Part shown: piece after piece, positions 24,526-36,369 of the stretch | Numbering within the stretch: position 1 is the first letter of the stretch | Layout: every line of letters begins with the position of its first letter | From: Struthidea cinerea | Lineage: Eukaryota; Chordata; Aves; Passeriformes; Corcoracidae | Direction: 5' to 3' | DNA: 64,000 nt | Assembly: GCA_013397865.1 (NCBI GenBank) | Contig: VZTI01000411.1 | Span: 125,097-189,096, forward strand | Notes under the pieces: model-generated | Database searches by the model: none | Told to the model about the DNA's origin: nothing | The model's input: the letters and a program-made list of their open reading frames with translations, nothing else | Made by a program: the position numbers and the translations under genes

Positions 24526-27500
24526 ATCCATGAGCACATGGCAGCCGGCCGCGGGAATGGAGGCCCAGAACCCGCCGGCCGTCGCGGCCGCTCCAGCAGA
24601 TCCCGTCCCGGGCCCATCCCTGCGGCCCTCGCGGGGCTCCTCAGACCCTGCCCGGGGGCAGCCCCTGCCCCAGCCCCTGTACCTCAAAGCCCTGACCATC
24701 CCGCTGTTCCAGCCCGTCCAGCCGGGATGCCTCCAGCCACACGGGACCTTGGTGACCGGCAGGAGCTGCGTCCACCTCGACGGCGGCAACATTCCCCTCA
24801 TCCTCAACACGCTCGTTCCTCCGGAAGGCACGGAGCAGCCTCAGCCAGTTTTCCAGAAACAGCTTGGGCAAAGTCTAACACTGAGCATAGTCAGCACTTT
24901 ACCAGTTTTATCATCACCAACTTCTTGTGCAAATACATCTATTGGAAGCCTGGGAAAATCAAAAAAATCTGGGAAATACATCTGCAAACACTGTGGAAGA
25001 GATTGTTTGAAGCCAAGTGTCCTTGAGAAACACATTCGCTCTCACACGGGAGAGAGGCCCTTCCCGTGCACCACTTGTGGCATTGCATTTAAAACTCAGA
25101 GCAACCTGTACAAACACAGGAGAACCCAAACACACGTCAACAACACCAGGCTGCCCTCAGACCCTGACAGCAGTGGGGGATTAGAGCAAAATGAGAGATC
25201 AGCAGAGAGCACCACCTCTCCCCAAGGCAGCAAAGCACTGAGTAGCACCAGTGAAGACCAGGGGATACACATCAAACAACCCAGTTCAGAGACCAGTGCA
25301 GCAACTAAGAAACCGCATGAGCTCTCACTGCCAGCGTCAAGCTCTTCATCAGCTCCTTCAGAAAATCAAGAAACAATGAATCAATCCTTCAGTTCAAAGG
25401 CTAATCAGGGGGTTCCTGAAAGAGAACCTCAAAGTTTAGCATCTCCAGGAGCTTTGCCAAATGGTCCGTGTCTGAGAAAGAAGATGCAGGAGCAAAGAAC
25501 TCCCACTGCCAATAAGCACATTCAGCTGCAAAGGCAGCAAGCAACCTCTTCAGAGAAGCAGTGGGATTACAAACCCCTGGACTGCAAGCTGAAGAAGTGT
25601 GAGAGCACTGACTCGGGGTATCTGTCGCGCTCTGACAGCACAGAACAGCAGATGACATCATCCAGCCCCTTGCACAGTCTCTACGAGCACAGCACGGAAC
25701 TGGAAAATGAAACTGCCTTCAGCAGCCCAAGGTGTGCCTCCGGAAGCACTGCAAAGCCAGAGGCAGCTGACAAAGCTACAGCCTCGATACTAGAGAAAAA
25801 GAGACTGGAAGAACACATTTCAAAGCTTATTTCTCACAACAAAAGTGTGGTGGATGATACCCAGTTAGACAATGTCAGGCCCAGAAAAACTGTCCTTTCT
25901 AAACAGGGGAGCATTGACCTGCCAATGCCTTACACATACAAAGACTCTTTCCATTTTGATATCAAAACTTGTGATGTAAATAGGAAAAAGAATCTTTCTC
26001 TTTGTTCAGCAAAATCTACCTTTGCACCCCTGGAGAAATGCAAGCCAATGTTTTTCCATTCAGTTCCCACCCAGTTCTCCACAACAATCGACACTGTGCC
26101 TGTTACTCGGAGCAACTCCTTGCCTGTTGTGGAGGGAGCAAGGATGGTACATGACAAACCAGGTCGCTCAAAACCACTTTCTCTCACTAAGCAGTCTGCA
26201 AACACAGGCACTGCTGGTTTGCTGCCTAGCAACGAGCTTGCTGCAAATTCAGTGGATTTCCCTAACAGCCATCCCCGAGCTCTGGTGAGACAAACAGCAG
26301 TGGACGATTTGCCCCTAAGTAATGTGGCTGATCACCCTTCTCTGTCAGAGGAGTTGAAAGGGGCTAAAAAGCTTGGGGCCAGAGAAGTGATCAGTGCTAA
26401 AAATAAGAAACACAATCAAAGGAAGTTTACGATGTTCTCTCAAGAAAAATGGCAAATGTATGGAGACGAAACATTTAAGAAAATCTACCAAAAAATGAAA
26501 AGCAGTCAAAATGCCAAGAAAATTAAACAGAGAGAGAATAAGATTACAGATATTACAAGCTTAATTCCTAATTCAAGGGAATCAGCCAGCAGCACTGAAA
26601 TTACTGAGGAAAGAGATGGCAGGAGCTCTTCAAGTGACAGTCCTTCCTCCCTTGTGACAGCAGCTTCCACCACGGGTAAATCAGGAACTTGTATTGATGG
26701 TAATCATGTTCTGCAGAACGTGTCCTCTGAGGACACTGCAGACAGAGTGTCCTACCTAATGGAGACATCACATTCCGTAACTGCTGGAGCTGTAACCAGC
26801 CAAACTTCCCGAGAGCTCAGTGGCAGTGACACGGAGAAATGCACAGCTGGCAGCAGCACGCTGCTGGCTCCAAGCAGTGATGAGCTCAGGCTTCAAAATC
26901 CTGAGTGTCAGCTGAGCAGCCATGAGAGGAATGATGACTGCTTGCCAGTACAAAGTAGCAACTGGGAGAAACCAAGCCCTGGGAAAGAATCCAGTGCACT
27001 TGAATTAGACTGTAAAAGCACTTCACACAATTTTGGGAACCATCACTGGACCAAGGAAAGTGGCCAGCATGGCCTGACGCCCCTGTGGGTCCATTGCAAC
27101 AACAGAGAAACTGCAGGGAAATCCCACACTTTGCCATCAGAAAGGAAGAAGCTGAAATTCGAAGTGGAGAAGACACAAAATGCGATTTCAGTGTCCTGCC
27201 CTAGTCCCAGTAGAGAAACCACTGCAGCAAGTGAAGCAGAGAGAGTCCATTGCTCTGGCACTCAGTGTCTTCCCACAGCTCCAGTGAAATTCTCCAGTAA
27301 AGCAGAGGAGCAAAAATCAAGCACAGGAATTAATGAAGCCACTGGAGGTACTGAGAATTTGGAATACAGGAAAACAATCAACCTTCCCACAAAAGCTCTT
27401 AATTACAGTGACATTAACCTTCTTTCACATCCTGCAGGTGTCTCAAAAGCTTCACTGGCAGGATTTTTAGGGTCTGAATTAAGGGGAAGTGATTCCAACT

Positions 27501-28768
27501 CTTTTGCCTTGCGCAATGCAACAGATGGAGATGACAAAACACACCTTGTAAAAACAGGAGCAAAAGTGCCACTTCTCAATGACAATGCTGTGGATGTGTC
27601 TCCTAAAAGTCATCATCTGCAAGCTGATCATTTAAGTCCAGTCCCACAACAAAATGCCTTCTCTCCAAAATATATCCTTAAATTGCCACAGGACAAGAGA
27701 GCTTCAGATGTGTCATCTTTGCTTAGGTCTGAACAAGAGATGACAGCTTGCAGACCTCTTACAGACAACTTAACCACCCCACCCTGCTCTTGCAGCAGCA
27801 CATCCCTCCGTTCTCATTCCAGTGATGTGGTTTGGTCCCCTTTAAAATCGGAAGTGAAACAAAAGGCTGGCAAAGGAGAAATTCAATGGAATCTTCACAC
27901 AAACTGGAAAACTCCAGGATTCTGTTCATCAGTCAACTCAGAAACCACAAATATCTTAACCACAGCAGAAAACACCTTTCATAACCAAAACTTCAAGGAG
28001 CAGGATATTGCACGAGAGGATGAGAAACACAAACAGAACAAAAATAAATTAAATTATCAAAGGCAAACAGAAGAGAAGTGGATGAGTAAAAGTACTTGCT
28101 CTACACAGACTCCGAAGAAGAAAATATGCTTTACTTCTGTGTATACAAGTGGCTTTTTCATATCTGCTGACATCAAAGATGAGAGGAAGGCCTTACATCA
28201 CCTTTGCTCAGGAAGTGACTCATTGATAAAGACATCAGTTTCTAGCAAGGGTGCGGAGCCGACAATCCTGGGATGGGACAGAACGGGAAGTCCACGCATC
28301 CTTAAGGACATCCCACCACCACTGCAGGATCCACAGCATTCCCAGAGCTCACGAGACAACCCCACTTATTTTTGCCATTCTTTTGGCACTTTCTATTGCC
28401 ACACTCTCAGCACTCACTGTAAAGAATTCCCAGTGCTGCCCCACAATAACAGGACCTGCTACTCTGGCACTTCTCCAGTACCAGGCTCCAAGAGCACCTT
28501 CCCATCCCTCAGTGCTGAGCCGCGGCTGACCTGGTGCTGTTTGAGCAGGAGCTTCCCTCTGCCCTTGGAGCAGAGTGGGAATGCAGCCTGTGCCCATCCC
28601 TCCTTGCACACCTGTGACAAAGAACCCAGCAGGGAATGCACCCTGTCAAAATACGACATTTCCATTTTCAAAATGAGAAATATTAGCAAGAATGTGGCAT
28701 ATGGCTTAACAAACGCAAGTTTAAAAACGTTGGTTTCATCATTTTCTAAAGGACACCAGATGCAGGAG
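24526..28768 (+). CDS. ZNF831: ZNF831 large first coding exon
   Basis: This single exon of about 4.2 kb carries the proline/alanine-rich N-terminus, both zinc fingers and most of the protein. It ends at the donor GAG|GTAATA in phase 0. The frame stays open for 33 more bases into the intron, so the raw open frame overshoots to 28801; the last ten residues of that reading are intronic. The first 300 bp are GC-rich and the rest is not. Confidence 0.95.
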
Positions 28769-31700
28769 GTAATATTAATAATCCTATTTGCTTTCTCATG
28801 AGGGTGTTATTGGCTGACAGCCCACCCCCACCCTCTTACTAGAAAAATGAAATAATTATCAGAAGTGTATTTATGGACATTTAGAGGCATTTGCTGATAC
28901 AGAATTTACAATTTTTGTTTTTATAAGTCTTACATTCATTTGATACATCAGAAAGGTACACTTCTGTGTGAATATGTAAGTTTCTTTCATTTGACCATTT
29001 CAGAATGCGGACAGTGAGAGGAGTGAATTTCTATCTCTTGATGTATTTTTCCCTTTATGGGGATGTTTTATATTTTTATCTATTAGCATCTGTATTTAAT
29101 TGCTTTCATTCTAAATGAATATTTAACTTAGAGTAGGACTTAAATACAGAGTTGTGCTACTTAACTCCTATGCTGTTCAGTGGTATTTAAAAAGTGCACA
29201 GATTTCTAACCTCACAGTCAATGTAATTCACAGATTTCATGTACTTCATTTTTTCCCAATATTCTCAACAGTTAAGCTCAGCAGTTCCTGGTGGTTCTTT
29301 CAAAAATATTTCAGAGCAAAAGAAGAAAACAGTAGCTTGCAAAAAGGAAAAACTCTCAACAAATAAACTCAAGAGGAGCCACAAACAGAAAAGGATTAAA
29401 GTCACCCCTAAATGGTAAGGAGTATGGCTTTCAGGTTCACTAGATACAGATATAATTTTGCTGTAATGGGTGTAAAAACTCCACAGAAAATAAAAAGTCA
29501 TCCCCAAAATTCAACCTTGATAAAATTGGGGGAAAAAAAGATAAATCTCTCAGAAAGAGCTATTCTTATACCACAGCAGTGCCCCAAAGGTAAACTAGAA
29601 AAATATCAATATGTTGTTTACTATTAGGAACAGACTTTTCTAAGCAAACCAGACATAGCCCACAGAAAGATGATGCCTGGTCAGCTGAGTCTCACTATGA
29701 TTCAGAAATTATTCTTATCTGTCAAAATTGTCAGCATTTACTTTTGTTTGAAGGGAACCAAAATGCTTCTGTTTTTAATCCCGTCACAGCTCAGAGCAGT
29801 GTGCAAGGCTCTTTGTCCTTGGAAGATCCATATCCTCAACTGATATTCACAAGAGACGGCAGAAGAATAAATATCAAGTTAAACACAAACTAACAGAACC
29901 ATCTGTAGTTCAAAGGATCATTTGGTTTAAATAAAAAAGCAGGAAGAATTTGAGCATAAAACTATCAAGGGCACATTGTCTCAATCAGTACAGCTCTCCC
30001 TCCCCGTTCAATGGGAATTCCTATCAGTGGAACATTTACCCTCTAATCTTTCAGGAGTGTGGGGCAGCAGGATGTCTGATGAATTGCTTCATTAAGAAAC
30101 ACATACTGTGTGCATACATCCCTCTTACTCTAGCTCATGACCAAAATCAGACAGAGTGACTCCCTTGAGGACAAATCAGTGTCAGTAACTTAATCACCAT
30201 GTCTAGTTCAGCAAACAGCACTGCAATTTTGAAGGGCCATAAGAACAGAAACAGAAGACTTGGGTCTGTGTCACCCAGCCTAGCAACATTCTTCTAGGAC
30301 TTTTTTTCTGGTTTGATTTTTGGGTGTTGTTTTGTTGTTGTGGGTTTTTTCCTGCTGGTCTCAGAATGTATTTATATCAAATTAATTTATATCAAATAAG
30401 TGCAGGGATTCAATTAAGTACAGTGTCTTGAAAGCTCAGGTCATGCCTATTAGTAGGTAACTGACCCAACTGGTAACCACCAAATGTAATTTAATTTTCT
30501 AATACACCAAACACCTGAATAAGTGCATCCTTTTAGATTTACACCTTGCTCTGTGGATAGTGACAGATTTAGGGTTGGGACCTTCCAATGTACTTTAGTC
30601 TCACTCATTCAGAGTTACTGAAAGAAGGAGCCAGAGTAGGAAATAAAGCAGAGTTTGATTATTCAGTGTGGGTTTTCTAAATAACAGAAATCCTTATGTT
30701 GTTCCTTAGTGATGATGAATAGATAGCGCTCAAGAAGTGAAAAAGAATAAACCCAACAACCACACAGCTTCAGGCGATTCCTGTCTTTGTGAAGTATATT
30801 GTTTTAAAATTCCAGATACAGGAAAAAGCATCTGTTATTCCTTAATCCTTTTCTCTTAGAAAATCAAGGATTTACTGAATCCTATGGAGAAAAAAAGATA
30901 ATAAAATAATTGTGGGTCTCTTGCCTAAAATCCTGATTTTTTTTAGAGTTGACATAAACAAGCATCTCCCTCACAGTAAGAAATTGCTGTTAGACTTTAA
31001 TGCACCTGATGAGGTGGTGTTATTCTCCTCTGGCTGCTTTTACGTCTCCCATATTTGTTTATCCCCTCAATGCCCCTGGCACTGCAGGTACAGAGGGAGG
31101 CACATCCATGGATTTGCTCAGCTGAAAATGAACCGGCTGAGCAAGAGGCCCTGTTTTCCCAACAGAGCTCTGGATGCTTTGAGAAAGGGCTGCTCATCCC
31201 AATCCCCCAGATTTAATAAGAGTAAGAAGTGCCATCCTCCTCAATCCAAGATGCAAGGTAAGTATTTAGAATATTTGTGTTAAAATTGATGTTACTTCAA
31301 TGATCTGATGAGAAATGTTGTGAGTTCGAGCATGTGGGGGGAATAAAAATTAAAGTCAAAGTCTCTTCAACCTCTTTTCAATAGAAAATTATCTACACCA
31401 GCAAAAAGACACATCATATTCCACCTCAGACAAACAACTTTGCAGAAGGAAAAAAGAAGCAAAGAATAACTCAGGAATATCTCCCCATACTGAAAACCTA
31501 AACCATATTAAACAAAAAGACAAAATGGATAAAAAAGTAGGTATTGTACCTTAATTCTTGTATTAGTTTTTATTAAAGGAAAAAAAAAAATTGGTAATTA
31601 AAACCCGAATTATATTCAGCTGTTTTAAGGTTGATGTTGAAATTATTTTGTGTCACAGATTTTGTTTAAAATGTTGAAAAAAAAGTGTTAAAGGTATTTT

Positions 31701-32690
31701 TGGGGGTTGAAATAAAATGAAAACTTACTGATGTTAGAATTAGCTAAAGTAACAATTAAATTTGCATCAGTTGGATGAAATTGCTCTGGACTGAAAACTT
31801 TATGTGTAAATTTTTTCCCCTCCTAATTCCTACAGGACATTTCTGGGCAAATCAGGGGACACCCAAGAACAAACGCCTCTGTCCAGAACATTACAGCTCC
31901 TCTGGGAATAGCTGTGACAGCTCATTCCTTTTCCTCCACAGCTGACACATCCCTGCAGGAATTCAGCAGGGACGTGGCCATTTGCTGCTGGGTGACACAG
32001 CCCCTCGTGCTCCAGCCATCCCTGCCTGGGGAACCCCGGCCAAGCCTTCGGAGCGACCCCGTGGCAGCTTCCTTTGGGTCTTGCTCTCCTGAATTTACAA
32101 ACACATGCACAGGTGACCAACCTGACAGCACAAATCCAGAGGCTGCTGCTCCTCTTTCCTTACATCCAGGAGCAAGCCAGGAAAACAAACTGAGAGTAGA
32201 GTCAGAGAGCCAAATATTTGGAATGTCCGACCCGGTGATCCAGGCCTCCAGAAGGGAGAAACCTCCAACTGAAGAAAACACACATTCACCTCCCAAAGAA
32301 AACTCACCTCCCAGTTCCCAGCCAGGATGTTCACGTTTGTTTGGATCACAAGCAGAGCCTTTTCCTGAGTCAGTCACGAGGGCTCAGATACCCAGCAGAG
32401 AACACTCAGAGAAGGCAAATTCATCTCAGCATCTCCTGGACCTGCACGGAAGTGCCGACAAGGACAGATCCCACCTGCAGTCCAATCCCTACGGAATGCC
32501 ACATGGAACAGCCACTGCTATCTTTAAAAAGCCCCCAACTACTCTCAGATCCCCCGAGTTCAAGAGTCTCTCTGCAACGCCCCCCAAGACATATAAAAAG
32601 AGAGGTTTAGAGATGATGAGGAAACAAACGCGGGTGGAGTATGATGACACGAGCAGTGATGATGAGGACAGGCTGGTTATAGAAATATAG
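24530..32690 (+). CDS. ZNF831: ZNF831, C2H2 zinc-finger protein, five coding exons
   Basis: Exons at 24530-28768, 29272-29414, 31088-31257, 31385-31536 and 31836-32690 join in one open frame of about 1,852 residues; human ZNF831 is about 1,677. A pair of C2H2 fingers lies at residues 152-202. Blocks matching human ZNF831 include LDGGNIPLIL (about 83), STDSGYLSRSDS (about 359), KQGSIDLPMPYTYKDSFHFD (about 460-478), FFHSVPTQ (about 507), FSQEKWQMYGDETFK (about 636), LPSERKKLK (about 869), NAFSPKY (about 1041), AEPRLTWCCLSRS (about 1329) and the acidic C-terminus DDTSSDDEDRLVIEI. Most of the rest is serine-rich, low-complexity and probably disordered. A nuclear DNA-binding role is inferred from the fingers; function is poorly known. 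The start could also be the ATG at 24557, which aligns with the human start. Possible poly-A signals are ATTAAA at 33626 and AATAAA at 33817. Confidence 0.96.
24983..25135 (+). other. ZNF831: ZNF831 tandem C2H2 zinc-finger pair
   Basis: Finger 1 has C-x2-C-x12-H-x3-H spacing. The standard linker TGERPFP joins it to finger 2, which has C-x2-C-x12-H-x5-H, ending HRRTQTH. The wide last histidine spacing and the KTQSNLYKH core resemble the second finger of the HIVEP (ZAS) proteins. All eight zinc ligands are present, so binding competence looks intact. Confidence 0.93.
29272..29414 (+). CDS. ZNF831: ZNF831 coding exon 2
   Basis: The exon is 143 bp, with acceptor ATTCTCAACAG and donor ATG|GTAAGG. 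It enters in phase 0 and leaves with two bases of a Trp codon. It encodes a lysine-rich segment (LSSAVPGGSF, later KLKRSHKQKRIKVTPK) that aligns with the human block around KQRKLKINPKRYKG. It may hold a basic nuclear-localisation signal. Confidence 0.9.
31088..31257 (+). CDS. ZNF831: ZNF831 coding exon 3
   Basis: The exon is 170 bp, with acceptor TGGCACTGCAG and donor CAAG|GTAAGT. Its first base completes the Trp codon, then it reads YRGRHIHGFAQLKMNRLSKR and continues to PPQSKMQ. Arginine- and lysine-rich composition continues from exon 2. It matches the human stretch after KRYKGNFLQSC in position and character. Confidence 0.9.
31385..31536 (+). CDS. ZNF831: ZNF831 coding exon 4
   Basis: The exon is 152 bp, with acceptor CTTTTCAATAG. 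It encodes NYLHQQKDTSYSTSDKQLCR and more, ending DKMDKK. The donor that keeps the downstream frame is AAAAAA|GTAGGT. A second GT four bases on (GTAG|GTATTG) would break the frame. Conservation with human is low here, so support rests on splice phases and the open frame. Confidence 0.82.
31836..32690 (+). CDS. ZNF831: ZNF831 last coding exon
   Basis: The exon follows the acceptor CTAATTCCTACAG and encodes 284 residues from DISGQIRGHP to a TAG at 32688-32690. The interior is serine/proline-rich. The end, KKRGLEMMRKQTRVEYDDT followed by SSDDEDRLVIEI, is the highly conserved ZNF831 C-terminus, which confirms the frame through all four introns. Confidence 0.95.
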   Translation, partial: DISGQIRGHPRTNASVQNITAPLGIAVTAHSFSSTADTSLQEFSRDVAICCWVTQPLVLQPSLPGEPRPSLRSDPVAASFGSCSPEFTNTCTGDQPDSTNPEAAAPLSLHPGASQENKLRVESESQIFGMSDPVIQASRREKPPTEENTHSPPKENSPPSSQPGCSRLFGSQAEPFPESVTRAQIPSREHSEKANSSQHLLDLHGSADKDRSHLQSNPYGMPHGTATAIFKKPPTTLRSPEFKSLSATPPKTYKKRGLEMMRKQTRVEYDDTSSDDEDRLVIEI

Positions 32691-35600
32691 CAACAGCTGC
32701 TGCCAGGGTCTTGTGTGCCAGCCTGTTACAGCAGGAAATGCCAGGGATCTTTCATCCATAGTTCTGAAACACCTTAACATCAGCAAAGCCATTCCTCTGT
32801 GCCAGAGGCAACATCCTCTTTGGAAAATCCCTTCCTTTCAAGGACTCAACCTTTTTTTAAAAATGCTCATTTGAGGCTGGCATCGCACATTTAAATGCAA
32901 GAGGTAACCCTGTGTTCCTGACAGGTTTCCAGCATTGTTAACATTCCTGCCAGTCTCAGAATTCCCACAAGTGCTGGCTGCCAGTGGGTGTGTTACTCCA
33001 AGCCTGCAGTGGATTGGGTTACTTCAACAATGCAACGGCAGCAGCTTCCTCAGTTCCTCAGCTCCGATTTCCTGGAAGGGTACGGATGTGTTCCCTTCTC
33101 TATACTCCTCTTTTCTTGTAGTCACTGCCTCCATACTGGGAGTGACACACTGGCATTAAGGGGAAGATCTGTTCCCTAAGTATCTGTGATATTGGAAGAG
33201 TCTGGAAAAATGCTGGTCTTTTTCCATGTTGCACAAATGTCAATGCTTCTGTGTGAGAAATGACACAAGCATGCTTTGCTTTGTGTTTTGTGCCTTTTAT
33301 GCCAAGATCTACTCAAATATTCTTGATTTCTAGGTGGAGAACATGGGTGTTAGCTATCAGTATTTCCTTGTAGTAAAATTTCTGACAAGGATTTTCTCAT
33401 TATATTTGTTACATTGTGCTCCAACTGATGTAATCTGGAATGTTTCATTTTTATTGTAGTTTTAACTGCAATGATGCCATTTTATGGAGGGTAAAGAAGC
33501 TATATGGCATAGCTCATTTTCTTTTTTTAACAACAAGTTTTGTGCTACAAACCCTAAAGTTTACTGGTTTCTGTGTGAATGAATAATTAGATATTCCAAT
33601 TTGACAAAATGTATTTGCTCCCTTGATTAAACTGATGAACACTTCTACATTATAGTCAAATTCTAGACTTACACTTCTACTGTTCTTGTGTTGTGATTCA
33701 CACAGAGGAATTAATGGATTAACCTCCACAGGACATCTGGAGTTGCTTTTTAGTCACGCACATATAAAAGATTAAGCAGATCATACAAAGAAACCCAGTA
33801 CAAATGATCTGAGAAAAATAAATGTGTATGTGTAAAAAATGCCCAAACAGCTCAGAGGGATAAACCACATGCCAAGTCCTGTGTAATTCCTGTGTATTTG
33901 GATGTCCTACAAACATTACAAGACGTGAGGTCATCAAAACAGAACTTCACACTTATCCTTTATCTTGCTCTGTTCAGTATTTGTGCCTCAAGAAAAACTG
34001 GTGGGGTACTGGGGTGAATTCCAGGTGCAATGAATTTAAGTAGTGTGAATTCAAAGAAGTACACAAATAGAATTTTGGGAGAAAAAGAGGAGAAGAAGAG
34101 GGATGAGGAGGAACCATCAATACTGACACAATATTGAAACATTCAAAGTTCTGGAACTTTTTTTTTTTTTTTTTCTGATGGAATCACTCACAGCTACAGC
34201 TGGATTCTGAATTTGCAGAAAAAGCAAAAGAAGAAACACAAAGCTTATAGAGATTCCCAGATCCCAGTGTTCCCAGCAGTGCTGTTGGCCAAGCACCTTT
34301 AAAAACCACAGTACAAAAACCATTGCACCAAACCACACCAGCACCTCCACAACAACAATTTTCACTTCTTGCTTGTGTAAGAGCTAATTATTATAATATG
34401 TGGACATGTAAGGGATATTCTATATAAGTTTTTTTGCATAATGTTTGTGGCTAAATGATGCATTTTAAAGTGGAATTTCTAGATCAGTAATTTAGAAATA
34501 TTCTAATGACAGAAGCGCTGTGCAAGGAAACTTTTATCCTATATTTTACAGTATGAAATATAGAAATTTCTTTGTCATTCTGCATCTGTAGCTGGAGAAA
34601 AAATGGGACAAGTTAGCTGAGAAAGTAAATTTTAAACTCCATTTCCTGACAGAAGTAATCCTCGACATTTTAGCTCCCTATCCTGTATAACAATTTGACC
34701 TAACATTAGTTCTTTAAAAGTGGCAGTAGCTCTGTGGTGGCATTTTAACAGGGTCACTGCAGAAGGCAGTGAGTCCAGCACAAATCCTTTTAGCTGTAAC
34801 AGCCCTTGGAGGAGTCAGGCCTGAGTCAGGTACACCAGTGTGTGAGGACTGGGTGAAATGGTCTTGGTCTAAGTTAGGGAACTCAGGGAGCTTGCACATC
34901 CAAATCCAACTGGCTGTACGGAAAGCTGTATTCCAGCTTTCCAGAACACAAAGAAGACTAAACAGGCAAACTCTTCTGTACCTTTTACACAGCACAAGAA
35001 TCAGCTACTGATGTGTTTAATTCACTCCCAAGTAGCTGAACATAAAAACCACAGGAGGGCACCAGGCACAGAGGGAAAAATCTGTGTTTCCTTCTCCTCC
35101 AAAGCCAGCAGCAGTTCTGATGGATCATCTCTTTGCTATAAGCAAAGCTGAAATTCCTTTGCACATAAATGCATCTCATCAACTTTATCCTCCTTCCAGT
35201 GAAGGAAGCAAATTAATAGGGAATGCTGGCTAATATAGACTAATAAGGTCTATATTCAACACCTACATCTACCCAGGCAGATGTAAATTAATGGATGTTT
35301 CAGATTTTGCCTCTTTGGATGGGAACACATTATTTCTTATTGTTTCGGACTTTTCTAGTAGATCTTATTAATTATTGATTCTTCACTGATCTGCCTGTTG
35401 GGCAAACCCCAACTCTTACACAAAGGTGGGTGAGAGGGGTATGAACCAACCGGAGCAAGCCTGAGATCCCTGGCAAATACAAAGATAGACCTTGAATAAA
35501 AGGTCTGGCTTAGAGCTGCTGGAATCGGCTCTGTAGGGGAAACTTCCTGCAGCTTCTCACAGAAGCCACCCCTGCAGCCCCCCACTACCAAAACCTTGCC

Positions 35601-36316
35601 ATGCAAACCCAATAGAGCATCATGTTATTTAGGGCTGGAACAGATTTTCTTTCCAGCCCTACTTTTACTCATAAAATCTCATTTGTCAACAGCTTCCGCA
35701 AAACACAATGCCTAAAATACTTAGTGCTTCTGTGTATGCCCTGCTGACACACACAGGGAGTGGTACCTAAACACACACCTAAACCTGGTTTTGTATCCTG
35801 CCTAGGTTTTATTTGCACAACCAAATTTGTCCCCATTCATCAGTGTTTATATTGTAGTAGTGTTCCTGTAGTTAAGTAGCTTTGTTAAACCATTAATTTT
35901 ACCTTAAGGATCTGTGTGGAATTATGGCCACAGATTAAGACTTCTGGCCTGTATTTTTCATTTACCATCAGCATTCCACAAGAGTCACATGGATGCAGGC
36001 GTCACTAGTGGGGTTTTTTTAGACTTTAAAATACTGTGAGATTTTAACAGCTGATTTAAAGTGTCCTGGTGGAACTGGGTAAATGTCACGTAGAAGTACT
36101 TAGAGGTTGTGTCTTCCAGGGAACTGTAATGTTACCACAGTTTGGTTACAAGCCATCCTCTTTAGTACTTAAACATAAATAAGTGGTTTTCTTTCTCACA
36201 GTCGAAGTACCTACTGACTACTCATGACAACCGCCTGAATATGTTCTGCATTTATGTAATGCTTGGGTTTAGAGGAGCTGCAAGAGCCAGTTAAACAAGG
36301 GATGGACTCACTTGAA

Positions 36317-36369
36317 CAAATTTGTGGGTGACCTTGCAAATTTGTGGGTGACTACTTTGCAAAGTAGTC
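36317..36369. repeat. Short tandem duplication abutting a 20-bp palindrome
   Basis: The 16-mer CAAATTTGTGGGTGAC occurs at 36317-36332 and again at 36337-36352. The second copy runs straight into a perfect 20-bp palindrome at 36350-36369 with half site GACTACTTTG. Confidence 0.9.

Noticed and set aside
24439..25026. A 195-codon plus-strand frame overlapping the start of ZNF831
   Set aside because: It is a GC-rich shadow of ZNF831 in another frame and lacks the zinc fingers.
31914..32690. A separate 258-codon gene starting at a GTG or internal codon
   Set aside because: It is the in-frame body of the last ZNF831 exon, which begins at 31836 after a splice acceptor.
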